Part shown: in pieces, positions 41,328 through 50,757 of the stretch
Layout: each line of letters opens with the position of its first letter
Position numbering within the stretch: position 1 is the first letter of the stretch
Origin: Streptomyces atratus
GTDB lineage: Bacteria; Actinomycetota; Actinomycetes; Streptomycetales; Streptomycetaceae
Length of the DNA: 64,000 bases
Direction: 5' to 3'
NCBI RefSeq assembly: GCF_014648655.1
Contig: NZ_BMRN01000017.1
Coordinates: 91,646 to 155,645, forward strand
Position numbers and translations under genes: made by a program
The notes under the pieces: model-generated
Database searches by the model: none
What the model was told of the DNA's origin: nothing
Seen by the model: only the letters and a program-made list of their open reading frames with translations

Positions 41328-42001
41328 GCGTGGCTCTCCTCTCGGTTGCGGGTCCATGCCCGGGCGTATGCGCGGGCTGCTGCTCGGGGGTCCTCGGCGG
41401 CGCAGATGCCCGAGACGGCGGCGGCACCCGCCGCCCCGGCATCCCGCAGGCGTGGCAGGTCGGCCGGGGTGACGCCGCCGATGGCCACGGCCGGCAGGTC
41501 GCTGAGCCGGGCGAGGCGGGCGAAACCGTCATGGCCGAGTGCGGCCGGGGCATCCGCCTTGGTCCGGGTCGCGTGCAGCGCGCCGATGCCGATGTGGTGG
41601 ACGCGTGCCGGATCCCCGGCGGCGGCGCGCAGTTCGTCGGGGGTGGCGGCGCTCAGACCCAGGACCGCGTGCTCACCGATCAGTTCGCGTACCGCGGCCG
41701 GCGGCAGATCCGACTGGCCGACGTGGACCCCGGTGACGCGCGCCCCGGCTGCCCGGGCCGCCAGGAACACGTCCACCCGGTCGTTGATGATCAGCGCCAC
41801 CCGTTCGGGGAGGATGGCGGCCACCTCCAGGACCGTCCGCAGGAACTCCCTCCCGGCGGCGTGCTTCTCCCGGATCTGCACGGCGGTGACGCCTCCGGCC
41901 ACGGCCCGTGCAACGGTCTCGGCCACGCTCCGGCCGCGGGCCGCGCACCGGGCCGCGTCCGTGACCAGGTAGACCGACAGATCCACCGGTGCCGCGGTCA
42001 C
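41324..42001 (-). CDS. thiE: Thiamin-phosphate synthase
   Basis: 225 residues from GTG 42001, overlapping the thiM stop (GTGA). TIM-barrel motifs: 'YLVTDAARC', 'GGVTAVQIREK', 'ALIINDRVDVFLAARAAG', 'GVHVGQSDLP', 'LGLSAATPDEL', 'AIGGVTPADL'. It joins HMP-PP and hydroxyethylthiazole phosphate into thiamin phosphate. Translationally coupled to both neighbours. Complete. Confidence 0.95.
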   Translation of the reverse strand: MTAAPVDLSVYLVTDAARCAARGRSVAETVARAVAGGVTAVQIREKHAAGREFLRTVLEVAAILPERVALIINDRVDVFLAARAAGARVTGVHVGQSDLPPAAVRELIGEHAVLGLSAATPDELRAAAGDPARVHHIGIGALHATRTKADAPAALGHDGFARLARLSDLPAVAIGGVTPADLPRLRDAGAAGAAAVSGICAAEDPRAAARAYARAWTRNREESHA

Positions 42002-42306
42002 GAGAGCACCGCCCGCTCGGCAAGGTCGGATTCCTCCAGTGCGGCAAGCGCGTCGAGGAACGAGACGGCGAAGCTGCCGGGCCCGGAGGCCTCCTTCGCG
42101 GCGAGCTCGGCGGCGACCGTGAACGCGGTGACGGCAGCCACCGTCGCGGTGAACCGGTCCTCGTCGACCGCCGCGAAGGCAGCCATCACCGCCCCCAGCG
42201 CACAGCCGCCGCCTGTCACCCGGGTCAACAGGGCATCCCCATGGGCGTTCCGGGCACTGCGCATCCCGTCGGTGACGAAGTCGACGGGCCCCGACACGGC
42301 GACCAC
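41998..42306 (-). pseudogene. thiM: Hydroxyethylthiazole kinase, N-terminal two-thirds deleted
   Basis: The remaining 102 codons match the C-terminal third of ThiM: 'VVAVSGPVDFVTDG' and 'LLTRVTGGGCALGAVMAAF' (anion-hole/catalytic Cys region), ending 'LEESDLAERAVLS'. ThiM is normally about 270 residues. Upstream, only about 60 bases separate it from the riboswitch, so roughly 165 codons have been lost. The GTG at 42306 is merely the first possible start. Thiazole salvage by this gene is lost, but the coupled thiE and thiD remain. Confidence 0.85.
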
Positions 42307-42363
42307 GCAGTCGGCCGACCGTCGGCGGGCAGCCCGCCGGATACATGCGCCAAAGGCATGGAA

Positions 42364-42441
42364 GACATCCCTCCGCCAGTACGAACTGGTTCAGGTTCGA
42401 CGGGTGTGATCTCAGCCCTCGAATGGGGCACCCCGTGTCCG
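42364..42441 (-). promoter_or_regulatory. TPP riboswitch (THI element)
   Basis: On the minus strand the conserved core reads GGGGTGCCCC ... GGGCTGAGATCACACCCG ... then TCGAACCTGAACCAGTTCG and TACTGGCGGAGGGATGTC. This matches the TPP aptamer (CTGAGA, ACCTGA, GCGGAGGGA). It lies directly in front of the truncated thiM and would switch off thiM-thiE-thiD when thiamin pyrophosphate is plentiful. Confidence 0.93.
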
Positions 42442-42539
42442 GTACGACGGACAGACTAACCCGATCGCTCCGGCCCTCACATCGCCGGGACCGGTACTGC
42501 GAAAGGATCTCCGACAGGAACAGCTCCCCCGGACGGCCC

Positions 42540-42822
42540 GTCCTGCCTGCGGAGGGCGGGGGCGGGCAATGAGCAGGGCCGCGTCACCGGAACGGGGCCC
42601 GGACAGCAGGGTGGTCGGCACGGCACCGCAGAGCTGCTCGAGCGGTCGTGCGGGGCCGGCCACGGTACGGGGCAGCAGGTCGGGCCCGGCATCGGCATCC
42701 GGGTCCGGTGCCTGGAGGAGGCCGTCGGTGCCCAGCGCGAGGAGGAAGTCTTCCGCGAGTCGGCGTTCAGCGGTTTCGAAGGGCAGCCCGCCACGCGGCC
42801 TGCCCCAGCGCCTCACCGTCAT
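42540..42822 (-). pseudogene. SpoIIE-type PP2C phosphatase, C-terminal remnant
   Basis: Minus frame 'FLLALGTDGLLQAPDPDADA' corresponds to 'LLLYTDGLVE' of RsbU/SpoIIE phosphatases. 'RPLEQLCGAVPTTLLSG' and 'SGDAALLIARPRP' correspond to their last helix and strand ('DDIALLLAR'), with the acidic pair changed. The catalytic N-terminal part is missing. Confidence 0.5.
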
Positions 42823-42865
42823 CGCAACACGTGACCACCGCGGTGCCCTGCCTCCGCGTGCTCGC

Positions 42866-43126
42866 TCACCTCTGGCCGAGCTTGATGTGCTCGGTCAGGT
42901 TGCCGAGTTCGCTGCCGAGTTTCTGCACGGGGTCGGCGAAGGAGGCCAGGACGGACTCGATGTCGGCCACTGCGGCCGTGTGATGCTCCATGACGGCTGC
43001 GTGCTCCAGCCGTGCCCACACGGCGGCTTCGGCCACCAGCGCGTCGCGCTGAGGACTGGCAACCGGGTGCTGGGATGCCTGGGTGAGCAGCTCGCGGGCC
43101 CTCTGGGCAGGGGTGCTGTCGTTCAT
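42866..43126 (-). CDS. Small helical hypothetical protein
   Basis: 86 residues from ATG 43126, which follows a region of weak ribosome-site match. The whole product is predicted by eye to be helical: 'AQRARELLTQASQHPVASPQ', 'DALVAEAAVWARLEHAAVME', 'PVQKLGSELGNLTEHIKL'. No Cys, no membrane segment. It could be a coiled-coil partner protein. Not recognised; the upstream extension to 43297 is Arg/Pro-rich and rejected. Confidence 0.55.
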   Translation of the reverse strand: MNDSTPAQRARELLTQASQHPVASPQRDALVAEAAVWARLEHAAVMEHHTAAVADIESVLASFADPVQKLGSELGNLTEHIKLGQR

Positions 43127-43342
43127 GGACTGAATCTTTACAGCGGAGGCAGGGCGACGTGCGGTTTCGGAGGCGGGACACCCGGGCCGAGCCGGTGGTG
43201 GGACTGGCACAGTATGCAGACGAGATCGCCGTAACCGGTGACGGTCCCACGATCTCCCTTGCCCGGCCGGGGGCTCGTCCCGGACACGGCCGTCCATGGC
43301 GCGGCGGGGATGCCCGGGCGGATGATCTCGGCATACGGCCGT

Positions 43343-44371
43343 TCAGCCGTCGGCCCGCAAGGCGTGGAGCAGCATCGGCAGCGAGGAGTGCAACTCACGC
43401 TGCCAGTACGCCCAGCCGTGGGTCCCCGGGCCGTAGAAGTGGGTGGTCACGTGCTTCGCGCCCTGGCGTTCGAGCTCGCTCGCAAGGGCCTGGTTCTGCC
43501 TGTTGAAGTCCGCCTCGAGCGCGCTCGTGGCGCCCGGCGGGTCCAAGGGGCCGGTGGTGCCGTCACCGCAGGACAGGTGGACGGGGATCGACCTGAGGCG
43601 CTTGGCCAGGTGGAACGGGTCGTGGGCCGCCCAGATGTCACGTTGCGCAACCGGGTCGCCCCAGACCCTCAGTGGGTCGGTGCCCTGACCGGCGAAGAAC
43701 CCCATGATGCGGTTGACCGACTCGTCGCCCAGCAGCGGGTGCACAGAGCCGGAGTACGCTGCGGCCGCCTTGAACATCCCGGGGTGCCGGGCGGCGTACA
43801 GCAGGGCGCCCTGACCACCCATCGAAAGTCCCGCCACGACGCGGTTCCTGCTCGCCCCCCAGTCGTGCTCGAGGAGAAGGCGCAGTTCCTTGGTGTGGAA
43901 GGTCTCCCATGCCGGGTCACTGCCCTGGCCGTAGTTCCACCAGTCGCTGTACCAGCCGTTCCAGCCTGCCTCCGGCATGACCACGAGGACATCGCGCAGG
44001 CTGTCGGTCCGCGCAACGTCGGTCCGACTGGTCCACGACGTGTAGTCCCCGCAGCAGCCGTGCAGCAGCCAGAGGGTCGGCCAGTGCCGACTCCGGTCGC
44101 CCGGGTCCCAGCCATCGGGCGTGAGCAGACGCACGTTCACCGTCCGGCCGCCGAGGGCCGGCGAACGGACCGACAGGTCGACCTGCCGGTCGGCGACCTG
44201 GGCGACCGCGACGACCTCGGCCCCCCGGGAGGAGGGCCCGAACCCGCCCGCTGCCCCGGCGGGTGACACTGTCGACGCGGTGGCCGGCGCCGGCGGGGTC
44301 GACGCCAGGGTGAGCAGCAGCGCGGCAAGGACGAGCAGGAGGCGGGCTCGGCGGATCGGGATGGCGGTCAT
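43343..44371 (-). CDS. Secreted alpha/beta-hydrolase esterase (antigen-85/esterase D fold)
   Basis: 342 residues from ATG 44371 with a signal peptide ending near 'PPAPATAS'. Motifs: oxyanion region 'LWLLHGCCGDYTSWTSRTD', 'VMPEAGWNGWYSDWWNYG', nucleophile elbow 'VAGLSMGGQGALLYAARHPG' (GxSxG), catalytic Asp near 'HLSCGDGTTG' and His in 'YGPGTHGWAYWQREL'. Streptomyces homologues are esterases related to mycolyltransferases but act on other esters, as there are no mycolates. Secreted. It lies 55 bases downstream of the phosphodiester-glycosidase gene, so they may form an operon. Confidence 0.9.
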   Translation of the reverse strand: MTAIPIRRARLLLVLAALLLTLASTPPAPATASTVSPAGAAGGFGPSSRGAEVVAVAQVADRQVDLSVRSPALGGRTVNVRLLTPDGWDPGDRSRHWPTLWLLHGCCGDYTSWTSRTDVARTDSLRDVLVVMPEAGWNGWYSDWWNYGQGSDPAWETFHTKELRLLLEHDWGASRNRVVAGLSMGGQGALLYAARHPGMFKAAAAYSGSVHPLLGDESVNRIMGFFAGQGTDPLRVWGDPVAQRDIWAAHDPFHLAKRLRSIPVHLSCGDGTTGPLDPPGATSALEADFNRQNQALASELERQGAKHVTTHFYGPGTHGWAYWQRELHSSLPMLLHALRADG

Positions 44372-44426
44372 GGCGGCTCCTGGCGGTCGGTGGTCACTGG
44401 CTCGGGCGTTCTCGGACCGGGCCCGG

Positions 44427-46043
44427 TCAGCCGCGGTCGGGCAGGATCAACAGTGCGTCCCCGACGGGGCGTTCACCGGCCGCGTCGGACGGGGCGTTGA
44501 TCACTTCACCGTCGACCACCATGGTGGTCGAACCGCCGCCGTCAAGATTGACCGCGTCGCGCAGGCCGAGTGCCCGGGCGACGGCGGCGCTCTCGGGGAT
44601 GCTCAGCCCGAGCGCGTCCGTGCTGCGTCCGTCGGCCGTGACCAGTACCGTCCTGCCTGCGGCGTCCACCCCGGCCAGCGTGCGTGGATTGCGCTTGTGC
44701 ACCCAGCCGTAGTAGAAGCTCGCGTTGCCGGGCTGCACCATCCCGTCGGTCGCGGGCGTGACGTGCAGTCGTCCGTCGCGGACCAGTTCGGGACCGCCGT
44801 TGAGGATGCTGGTCGCCCGGGACGGGGAGACCTTGCGGCCGCTGTCGTCCCGCAACGTCCTCTCGACGTGCAGGGGCCGGCCGACCTGCGCCAGGTCGGC
44901 CAGCTCGGCGACGCGGGTGCCGGTCGCCTGCACGGAGCTGCCGCCGGCCGGCAGCGGTCCGCCGCGTGGTGAGCGCAGTTCCAGGACCCGTCCGCGGGTG
45001 TCCAGTACGGCCTCGAGGCCGTCGCCCCGCGGCGTCTGCTTACCGTACTCAGGCGTGAAGGCGATCAGCTCGTCGCGGTCGGTGCAGGTCACGTCATGCA
45101 GAGGCAGCGAGGTCGGAGTGTCGTCGGCGGTGCCGCCGCAGTTCCTGATCAAGCCCGGTACGCGGTCGATGCCGTCCAGGGGTTGCGACGCGTCCCGGCC
45201 GACGACCCGCCCCTTCCAGGTGAGCCGGGCGACCCTGCTGTGCCGGCCGGAGTCGTGCATCACCAGGCCGGGGCGCCCGTTCACCGGCTCGCTCAGCAGC
45301 CGGCCGTCGTAGACGCCGACGCCGGCCGGATCGCCCGGCGCTCCGGCTCGCGGGTCGAGGACGAAGAACCCGGCGTTGACCGCTGCGGTCGCTCCGGCCG
45401 CGTCCGACAGCTCACTGGTCTTCTCGCGGTTCTCCAGATCGGGACCGTACGACGCCTTGAGCCCGCCGCGGAACTGGTCCGGGGCGATGGTGAGCACGTC
45501 GATCCGCCACGGGCCACGGTCCGCGGGGTTGCCGTCCCAGCCGGTGTATACGGCGGACCCGGTGTACCCAGCCCCTCTCAGCCGGGTGAGTTCGGCCGTC
45601 GCGGCGGACTGCGAGTCGAACTGCCCGACCCGGACCCGCCACCCAAGCGTTCCACCGGCGTAGTCGGCGACGGCCGGAGTCGTGACTTCCTCGACCCGGG
45701 CGTCGAAGCCGTCCCCCTGAACGTCGGCAGTCAGCTCGTCGGCGCTCGCCCGGTCCTTCAGCGCCGTCGGCGGCGCGTCGGGGTCCGGCGAGGTGGCACC
45801 GCCGGGTATGGCAACCTCGACCGTCCACGCAAGCGCCTGGGCGTCGGCACCGCGCACGATCCGCGTGAGGGTGACACCGGGCTGGAGCGTCCGCGTGCTG
45901 CGGGTCTCGGTCAAGCCGACGGCGCCCAGCGGCAGGGCACGTGTCGGCCCCGGACGCGGCTCGGAGGAGGCAGGCGCCGGCGAGGCGCCCACCACAGCCA
46001 AGAGGGCCAGGACCGTACACGCACCGAGCACCTTGCTGTTCAT
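44427..46043 (-). CDS. Secreted phosphodiester glycosidase-family (NAGPA domain) protein
   Basis: 538 residues from ATG 46043 with a signal peptide ('KVLGACTVLALLAVVGASPA'). Residues about 100-190 resemble a SPOR peptidoglycan-binding repeat ('WRVRVGQFDSQSAATAEL'). The C-terminal half is a NAGPA-type domain: 'AAVNAGFFVLDPRAG', 'GRPGLVMHDSGRH', and the hallmark 'DAVNLDGGGSTTMVVDG'. This family includes enzymes cleaving GlcNAc-1-phosphodiester bonds and proteins of exopolysaccharide metabolism. The SPOR-like part suggests action at the cell wall, perhaps on teichoic or glycan phosphodiesters; that is an inference. Confidence 0.88.
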   Translation of the reverse strand: MNSKVLGACTVLALLAVVGASPAPASSEPRPGPTRALPLGAVGLTETRSTRTLQPGVTLTRIVRGADAQALAWTVEVAIPGGATSPDPDAPPTALKDRASADELTADVQGDGFDARVEEVTTPAVADYAGGTLGWRVRVGQFDSQSAATAELTRLRGAGYTGSAVYTGWDGNPADRGPWRIDVLTIAPDQFRGGLKASYGPDLENREKTSELSDAAGATAAVNAGFFVLDPRAGAPGDPAGVGVYDGRLLSEPVNGRPGLVMHDSGRHSRVARLTWKGRVVGRDASQPLDGIDRVPGLIRNCGGTADDTPTSLPLHDVTCTDRDELIAFTPEYGKQTPRGDGLEAVLDTRGRVLELRSPRGGPLPAGGSSVQATGTRVAELADLAQVGRPLHVERTLRDDSGRKVSPSRATSILNGGPELVRDGRLHVTPATDGMVQPGNASFYYGWVHKRNPRTLAGVDAAGRTVLVTADGRSTDALGLSIPESAAVARALGLRDAVNLDGGGSTTMVVDGEVINAPSDAAGERPVGDALLILPDRG

Positions 46044-47368
46044 GGACCCCCTTGGAAAGATCGGCCCAGCAACGGTGCGTGTGGAAGCGACCGCCAGTCA
46101 AGACGTGTGCACGTCATTACTCGCTCTGTTGCCCCTGGATCCGCTTGAGCACGGACTCAGCTGGAACGAAGTCGGCCAGTGATGCCCCGGACGGTCGGCC
46201 CGCCCGTCCTCCTGTCCGGGGCGCGGACTCAAGTGCCAAGTGGCTTACGAGTTCGCCCTCGTCTGCCCCGTCCAGTCACGTCGAGCCACACCTGACGGGT
46301 CAGGCCGACCGGTTCACAATCCCGTTGGGGCGACGTCGGTCGCCAGGACCGAGCGCTGCCGGCTGGCCTTCAGCCCGGTCATGGAGATCTACGGACGCCC
46401 CCTGGCCAAGATGCCCACGGAACCGTCCGCCTTCCCTTCCGCCGAGACCGTCATCGCGTTCGTAGCAGCCGGAATGGCGGCACCTACCGCAGCTCAGGCC
46501 AAGGCACCGGCGAGCGGATCACGACGTGAGCGAGGTGCCGGCAGCCATCATGGGCGCAAGGCATTCGGCCCACCCTTTCGACGAAGCGCACCGATCCAAC
46601 TGATCTGTGACGGTGGGGCGAGGTGACAGGCACTTGCGCGGGTCAGACCTCCGCCGTCCGGCGAGAGCCTCGATGGTCCCGATCGTCTGGTCGACAACCA
46701 TTGGATACGGGCGGGAATACGCGACGTGAAGCAGGGGCCGCACCGGGTCCACCGCGAGCCTCTCCACACCGCCTTCCCTGCGGCAGCTCACGTCACCGCC
46801 GACTGCTGTACCGCGCCTCTGACTCTCACCAAGCGCCACCTGCTGCGCTCGACCGCCACCAAGAAGCTCACGCCCGGCACGTGCACTCTCGCGATCCAGG
46901 TCAACGGACGCCGGTTCCCCGAGGTGCCGCTCCAGGTTCTCCAGTCATCCACGCTTCGGCCCGAAGCGTGACGTGATCCTTCGTCTCCCCGCGCAGCCCC
47001 AGGCCCAGACGCTCACCGCCCCGGGGCCCCGGCTGAGCCGCCAGGGCCTGGCCGGCCGTGCCCGCACATCAGGCGCACTGGCTGAGGCATTCCCCCGTGA
47101 GTGTGACCCAGACCCGGTCGAACGATTTTGAACAACGGCCGCCGCAGTGTGACTTCGCGCGATAGGTGGCCAGGGGTGCTCGGATCCGCACTGGTCAGCC
47201 CTCCGTGACGATTCGTCGACCGCTAGTTGGCCATCGGGGATCCGAACTGCATGGCCGGGTCTGATTCGGGAGACCGACGTGCTTCGGCCCCCTGCTGCTG
47301 GGCAGCTCGGGGGCCGAAGGGGTGCCGTCCTCGCTCTGACTCAGGTCACTGGATTCCGGTGGCTCCGG
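46044..47368. other. Long intergenic stretch with faint gene traces
   Basis: About 1.3 kb. Plus frames at 46240-46626 and 46726-46971 have protein-like patches ('FALVCPVQSRRATPDGSG'; 'TATKKLTPGTCTLAIQVNG' then 'RRFPEVPLQVL') that could be ends of secreted beta-rich proteins, but they have no starts or signals. The stretch 46980-47360 shows nothing. Confidence 0.4.
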
Positions 47369-48307
47369 TCACCATGCGTTGATGACCGGCGCGTCGGGTT
47401 CGTGCTGCCGCCAGGCCTCGTTGAGGCGCGCGAGCCGGTCCGCGGCGGCGATGCCGCGCAGGGACGCGACCTTGCCGTCGCTGACCTCGAACGCCACAGC
47501 GCCCACGACCCGGTCGTCGACCACGGCGAGGACGGCCGGGGAGCCGTTGACCAGCGCGATATGGATGGCGGGGGAGCCGCCGGCCAGCCGCCGCTTCGCC
47601 GGCGTGGGCTTGAAGCCGGCCCGCGCGAAGGAGGCGACGCGCTCGCGCGTCTTGTACCGCAGCAGCCGCTTGCCCAGTCCGGCGCCGTCCGAGACCGCCG
47701 TCACATCGTCGGTGAGCAGCGCCACCAGCCGTTCGGTGCGCCCCGACGTGGCAGCGGCGAGGAACTCCTCGACGACCCGGCGCGCGGACGCGGGGTCGGC
47801 CTCGCCGCCGCGGCGGCGCTCGGCGGCGACCCGGATTCGGGCCCGGTGGACATGCTGCTGGCTCGCGGACTCTGTGATGTCGAGGATCCCGGCGATCTCG
47901 GCGTGGCTGTACGAGAAGGCCTCGCGCAGGACGTAGACGGCCCGCTCGACCGGCGAGAGGCGCTCCAAGAGGGTCAGTACGGCCAAGGACACCGATTCGC
48001 GCTGCTCGAAGGTGTCGGCCGGGCCGAGCATCGGGTCGCCCTCGAGGAGCGGTTCGGGCAGCCAGGCACCGGCCGCTCGCTCGTGGCGCGCCTGCGCCGA
48101 GCGGAGCCGGTCGAGGCAGAGGTTGGTGACTACCCTGGTCAGCCACGCTTCCGGCACCTCGATCCGTTCGCGGTCTGCTGCCTGCCAGCGCAGGAACGTG
48201 TCCTGCACGGCATCCTCGGCGTCGGCGGCCGAGCCGAGCAGGCGGTACGCGAGCGAGGCCAGCCGGTCCCGGCCGGCCTCGAACCGATCGATGGCGACGC
48301 TGTCCAT
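47369..48307 (-). CDS. ECF41-type RNA polymerase sigma factor (SigJ-like)
   Basis: 312 residues from ATG 48307. Sigma region 2 'RLASLAYRLLGSAADAEDAV' and 'QDTFLRWQAADRERIEVPEA'. Region 4 'LSPVERAVYVLREAFSYSH' and 'EIAGILDITESASQQHVHRA'. A SnoaL-like C-terminal domain (about 190-310; 'ATSGRTERLVALLTDDVT', 'GKVASLRGIAAADRLARLN') replaces a separate anti-sigma factor, as in ECF41. It starts 10 bases after the oxidoreductase gene, the standard ECF41 partner arrangement. Targets are probably the operon itself. Confidence 0.93.
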   Translation of the reverse strand: MDSVAIDRFEAGRDRLASLAYRLLGSAADAEDAVQDTFLRWQAADRERIEVPEAWLTRVVTNLCLDRLRSAQARHERAAGAWLPEPLLEGDPMLGPADTFEQRESVSLAVLTLLERLSPVERAVYVLREAFSYSHAEIAGILDITESASQQHVHRARIRVAAERRRGGEADPASARRVVEEFLAAATSGRTERLVALLTDDVTAVSDGAGLGKRLLRYKTRERVASFARAGFKPTPAKRRLAGGSPAIHIALVNGSPAVLAVVDDRVVGAVAFEVSDGKVASLRGIAAADRLARLNEAWRQHEPDAPVINAW

Positions 48308-48317
48308 GGGGCACAGG

Positions 48318-49508
48318 TTATGCGGCGACCCGCGCATCGGACCGGTCCGGTGCGGTGGCCAGGCGGCGCTTGCGCTTCGGCATGCCGAAGGTCGGGTGGG
48401 CGATGCCCCACCCGGCCCCCTTGAGCACGCCCGACTTGAGCCGCGCGGCGGTCCGGCCACCCAGGTACCAGGACTTCGGCCGGACGTCCCCGTCCACCAT
48501 CTGGAAGATCGCGTCCCGCCGCCCGAGGCTGATGTGGTTGCCGTAGTACTTCAGGCCGGTGGTCGGGACCTCGCTGCCCGTCAGGCGCGCGATGATCGCG
48601 GCGGTCGCCTGCATGTTGGTGAAGCCGGCCGAGGCGCAGGACATCGGCAGCGGCCGGCCGTTCTCGCCGATCGCGTAGGCGCAGTCACCGGCGGCGTAGA
48701 CGTCCGGGTGGGAAACCGAGCGCATGGTGCGGTCGACGACGATCTGACCGGTCTCGGCGACCTCCAGGCCGCTGGCGGCCGCGATGGGGTGCACGGCGAA
48801 CCCGGCCGACCACACGGTCACGTCGGCCGGGATGGACGTACCGTCGGCGGCGATCGCCCGTGTCGGCTCGACGGCTTCGATGCCCGTGTGCTCGTGGACG
48901 GTGATGCCGAGCCGGTCGAAGGCCTGGCGCAGGTGGCGGCGGGCCTTCGGGGAGAGCCAGGCGCCCAGCTCGCCGCGCGCGGCGAGCGCGACCGAGAGGT
49001 CGGGCCGGGACTCGGCGAACTCGGTGGCGGTCTCAATGCCGGTCAGCCCCTCACCGACGACCAGCACGGTGCCGCCCTCGCCCAGGCCGGCCAGGCGCTC
49101 GCGCAGACGCAGCGCCGAGGACCGGGCGGTCACATCGAAGGCGAATTCGGCCACGCCGGGGACGCCATGGTGGGCGACCGAACTGCCGAGCGTGTAGAGA
49201 AGCGTGTCGTACGCGAGCTCGCCGCCGCCGTCCTCGCCGGTCACGGCGACGGTCCTGCGCTCGGGGTCGACGCCGGTGACGCGTGCCAGGCGCAACCGCA
49301 CCCCGGTGCCCGCGAATACGTCGGCGAGCTTGCGGAACGCGAGGTCCTGGCCGATCGCGAGCTGGTGGAGCCGCATCCGCTCGACGAAGTCGGGTACGGC
49401 GTTGACGACGGTGATCTCGGTGTCGGCGGGGGAGAGCCGGCGGGCCAGGTTTCCGGCGGCGAAGGCCCCGGCGTATCCGGCGCCGAGTACGACGATGCGG
49501 TGCTTCAT
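48318..49508 (-). CDS. NAD(P)/FAD-dependent oxidoreductase, ECF41 partner
   Basis: 396 residues from ATG 49508. FAD site 'IVVLGAGYAGAFAAGNLARR', NAD site 'VLVVGEGLTGIETATEFAE', second FAD motif 'VYAAGDCAYAI'. It is related to type II NADH dehydrogenases and carotenoid-linked FAD proteins. The C-terminus ('GWGIAHPTFGMPKRKRR') is basic. Genes of this COG1252-like class are typical direct neighbours of ECF41 sigma factors and their usual target. Peripheral membrane or cytoplasmic; substrate unknown. Confidence 0.9.
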   Translation of the reverse strand: MKHRIVVLGAGYAGAFAAGNLARRLSPADTEITVVNAVPDFVERMRLHQLAIGQDLAFRKLADVFAGTGVRLRLARVTGVDPERRTVAVTGEDGGGELAYDTLLYTLGSSVAHHGVPGVAEFAFDVTARSSALRLRERLAGLGEGGTVLVVGEGLTGIETATEFAESRPDLSVALAARGELGAWLSPKARRHLRQAFDRLGITVHEHTGIEAVEPTRAIAADGTSIPADVTVWSAGFAVHPIAAASGLEVAETGQIVVDRTMRSVSHPDVYAAGDCAYAIGENGRPLPMSCASAGFTNMQATAAIIARLTGSEVPTTGLKYYGNHISLGRRDAIFQMVDGDVRPKSWYLGGRTAARLKSGVLKGAGWGIAHPTFGMPKRKRRLATAPDRSDARVAA

Positions 49509-50034
49509 GGCGTTGCTCCTGTCTCGTTGGCGTGCCCCTTGAACGAGACGGCGCCCCGATTGCTGACAAGAGCCTGGTGTGACGCGGGTCACTCAACTGA
49601 GACGAGAGGCTGAGCCTCCGACAGGCGCTTGCGCCTGTCTTGGGCAGTCGAAACGGGGCGATGGCCAACTACGGATCGAGATGGCCAACTATCGGTCGGC
49701 GTCACACGCAGCCCGCATGACCGATCACCACGATCAGAAAATGAGTTCAAGAGGTCCTCTCGAAAGTGCCGTGACGGGACCGGATTCAGCGCGTTTTTAG
49801 AGCACCAGTACCACTCATGCGCCCAGACGGAGGACACCCTGAATCCTGCACCGACTCCCGTGCATCGGTTTCTCGGATTCGAACGGCGGCGGCCCGTCAT
49901 GGCTCTTCCCACCCCTGGGGTACAGAGGTTGGCACCTTCGCCGGCCGCTCAGCACAACCGGATGCGAGGTAGGGGCATGAACGAGGAAGCTGATGACCAC
50001 CGCCGCCCTCACAGTCGTCGGCTCCGCGCAACCT

Positions 50035-50634
50035 GGTGGCCCGGTCGCGGGGTGCCGCGACGTCGCCTCCGCGGATGCGGAGGACCCCGAGCGCGGACAG
50101 CAGGTAGCTGAGGGCGTCGGCCATGACAGTGACGACCGGGCCGAGCAACCCTATGAGTGCACCACCGAGGGGCGGGCCCGCCGCGGTCGCCACCCAGCTC
50201 GTGCCCTCGAATCTCCCGTTCGTCACAAGGAGGTGATCGCTACGGACGAGATACCTCGGATACGCGCCCGGCTGCGGCAGTGAAGGCGATGCTCGCGGTC
50301 CCGAAGATGACCGAGACGAGCAGCAGTTGGCCGTATGACAGCAAGCCTAGAACGTACGCGATCGGGACACTTGCCATCGCGACGAACCGGATCAGGTCCA
50401 TCGCGATCACCACCGGACGCTTGACCCGGTGCTCAATCCACGGCCCGAGCGAAACGCAACAATCGCCGCGACGGCAAGCCCGGCCGCCTCCAGGAGCGAC
50501 ATGGCGAATGCCGGCGAGTGCAGCACTCGATCCGCGATCAGCGGGAACGCGCCGAAGGCAATCCACGTACCGTATGTACTGACGGTGTAGGCCGACCACA
50601 GCCAACCGAAACAGCGCCCCAAGTGCACGCGCAT
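50035..50634 (-). pseudogene. MFS transporter pseudogene with frameshifts
   Basis: ATG 50634 begins 'MRVHLGRCFGWLWSAYTVST' and runs through 'AFAMSLLEAAGLAVAAIVAF'. The frame then changes near 50450 to 'GPWIEHRVKRPVVIAMDLIR' and 'SVPIAYVLGLLSYGQLLLVS', and changes again near 50250 to 'NGRFEGTSWVATAAGPPLGG' and 'VVTVMADALSYLLSALGV'. These are the first helices of an MFS exporter of the DHA3/macrolide-efflux kind in the right order; the C-terminal half is missing. It is divergent from the LysR gene, its likely former regulator. Confidence 0.75.
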
Positions 50635-50757
50635 GCGACTCTCTCGCGACAACCGATGTTCGGGTCTCTGAATCACACCGGTCGCACCGTCTCGGGATCA
50701 AGCAACCGACTCCCGGGCGAGCCACAACCATCAGTTGGGCACGTTTATGCTGGATCA

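Noticed and set aside
39804..41972. 722-codon plus-strand frame running across the thiD and thiE region
   Set aside because: Only the first 65 codons (SDR fragment) make sense; the rest is antisense of thiD and thiE.
48012..49613. 533-codon plus-strand frame opposite the FAD oxidoreductase
   Set aside because: Antisense of a clear gene with FAD and NAD motifs.
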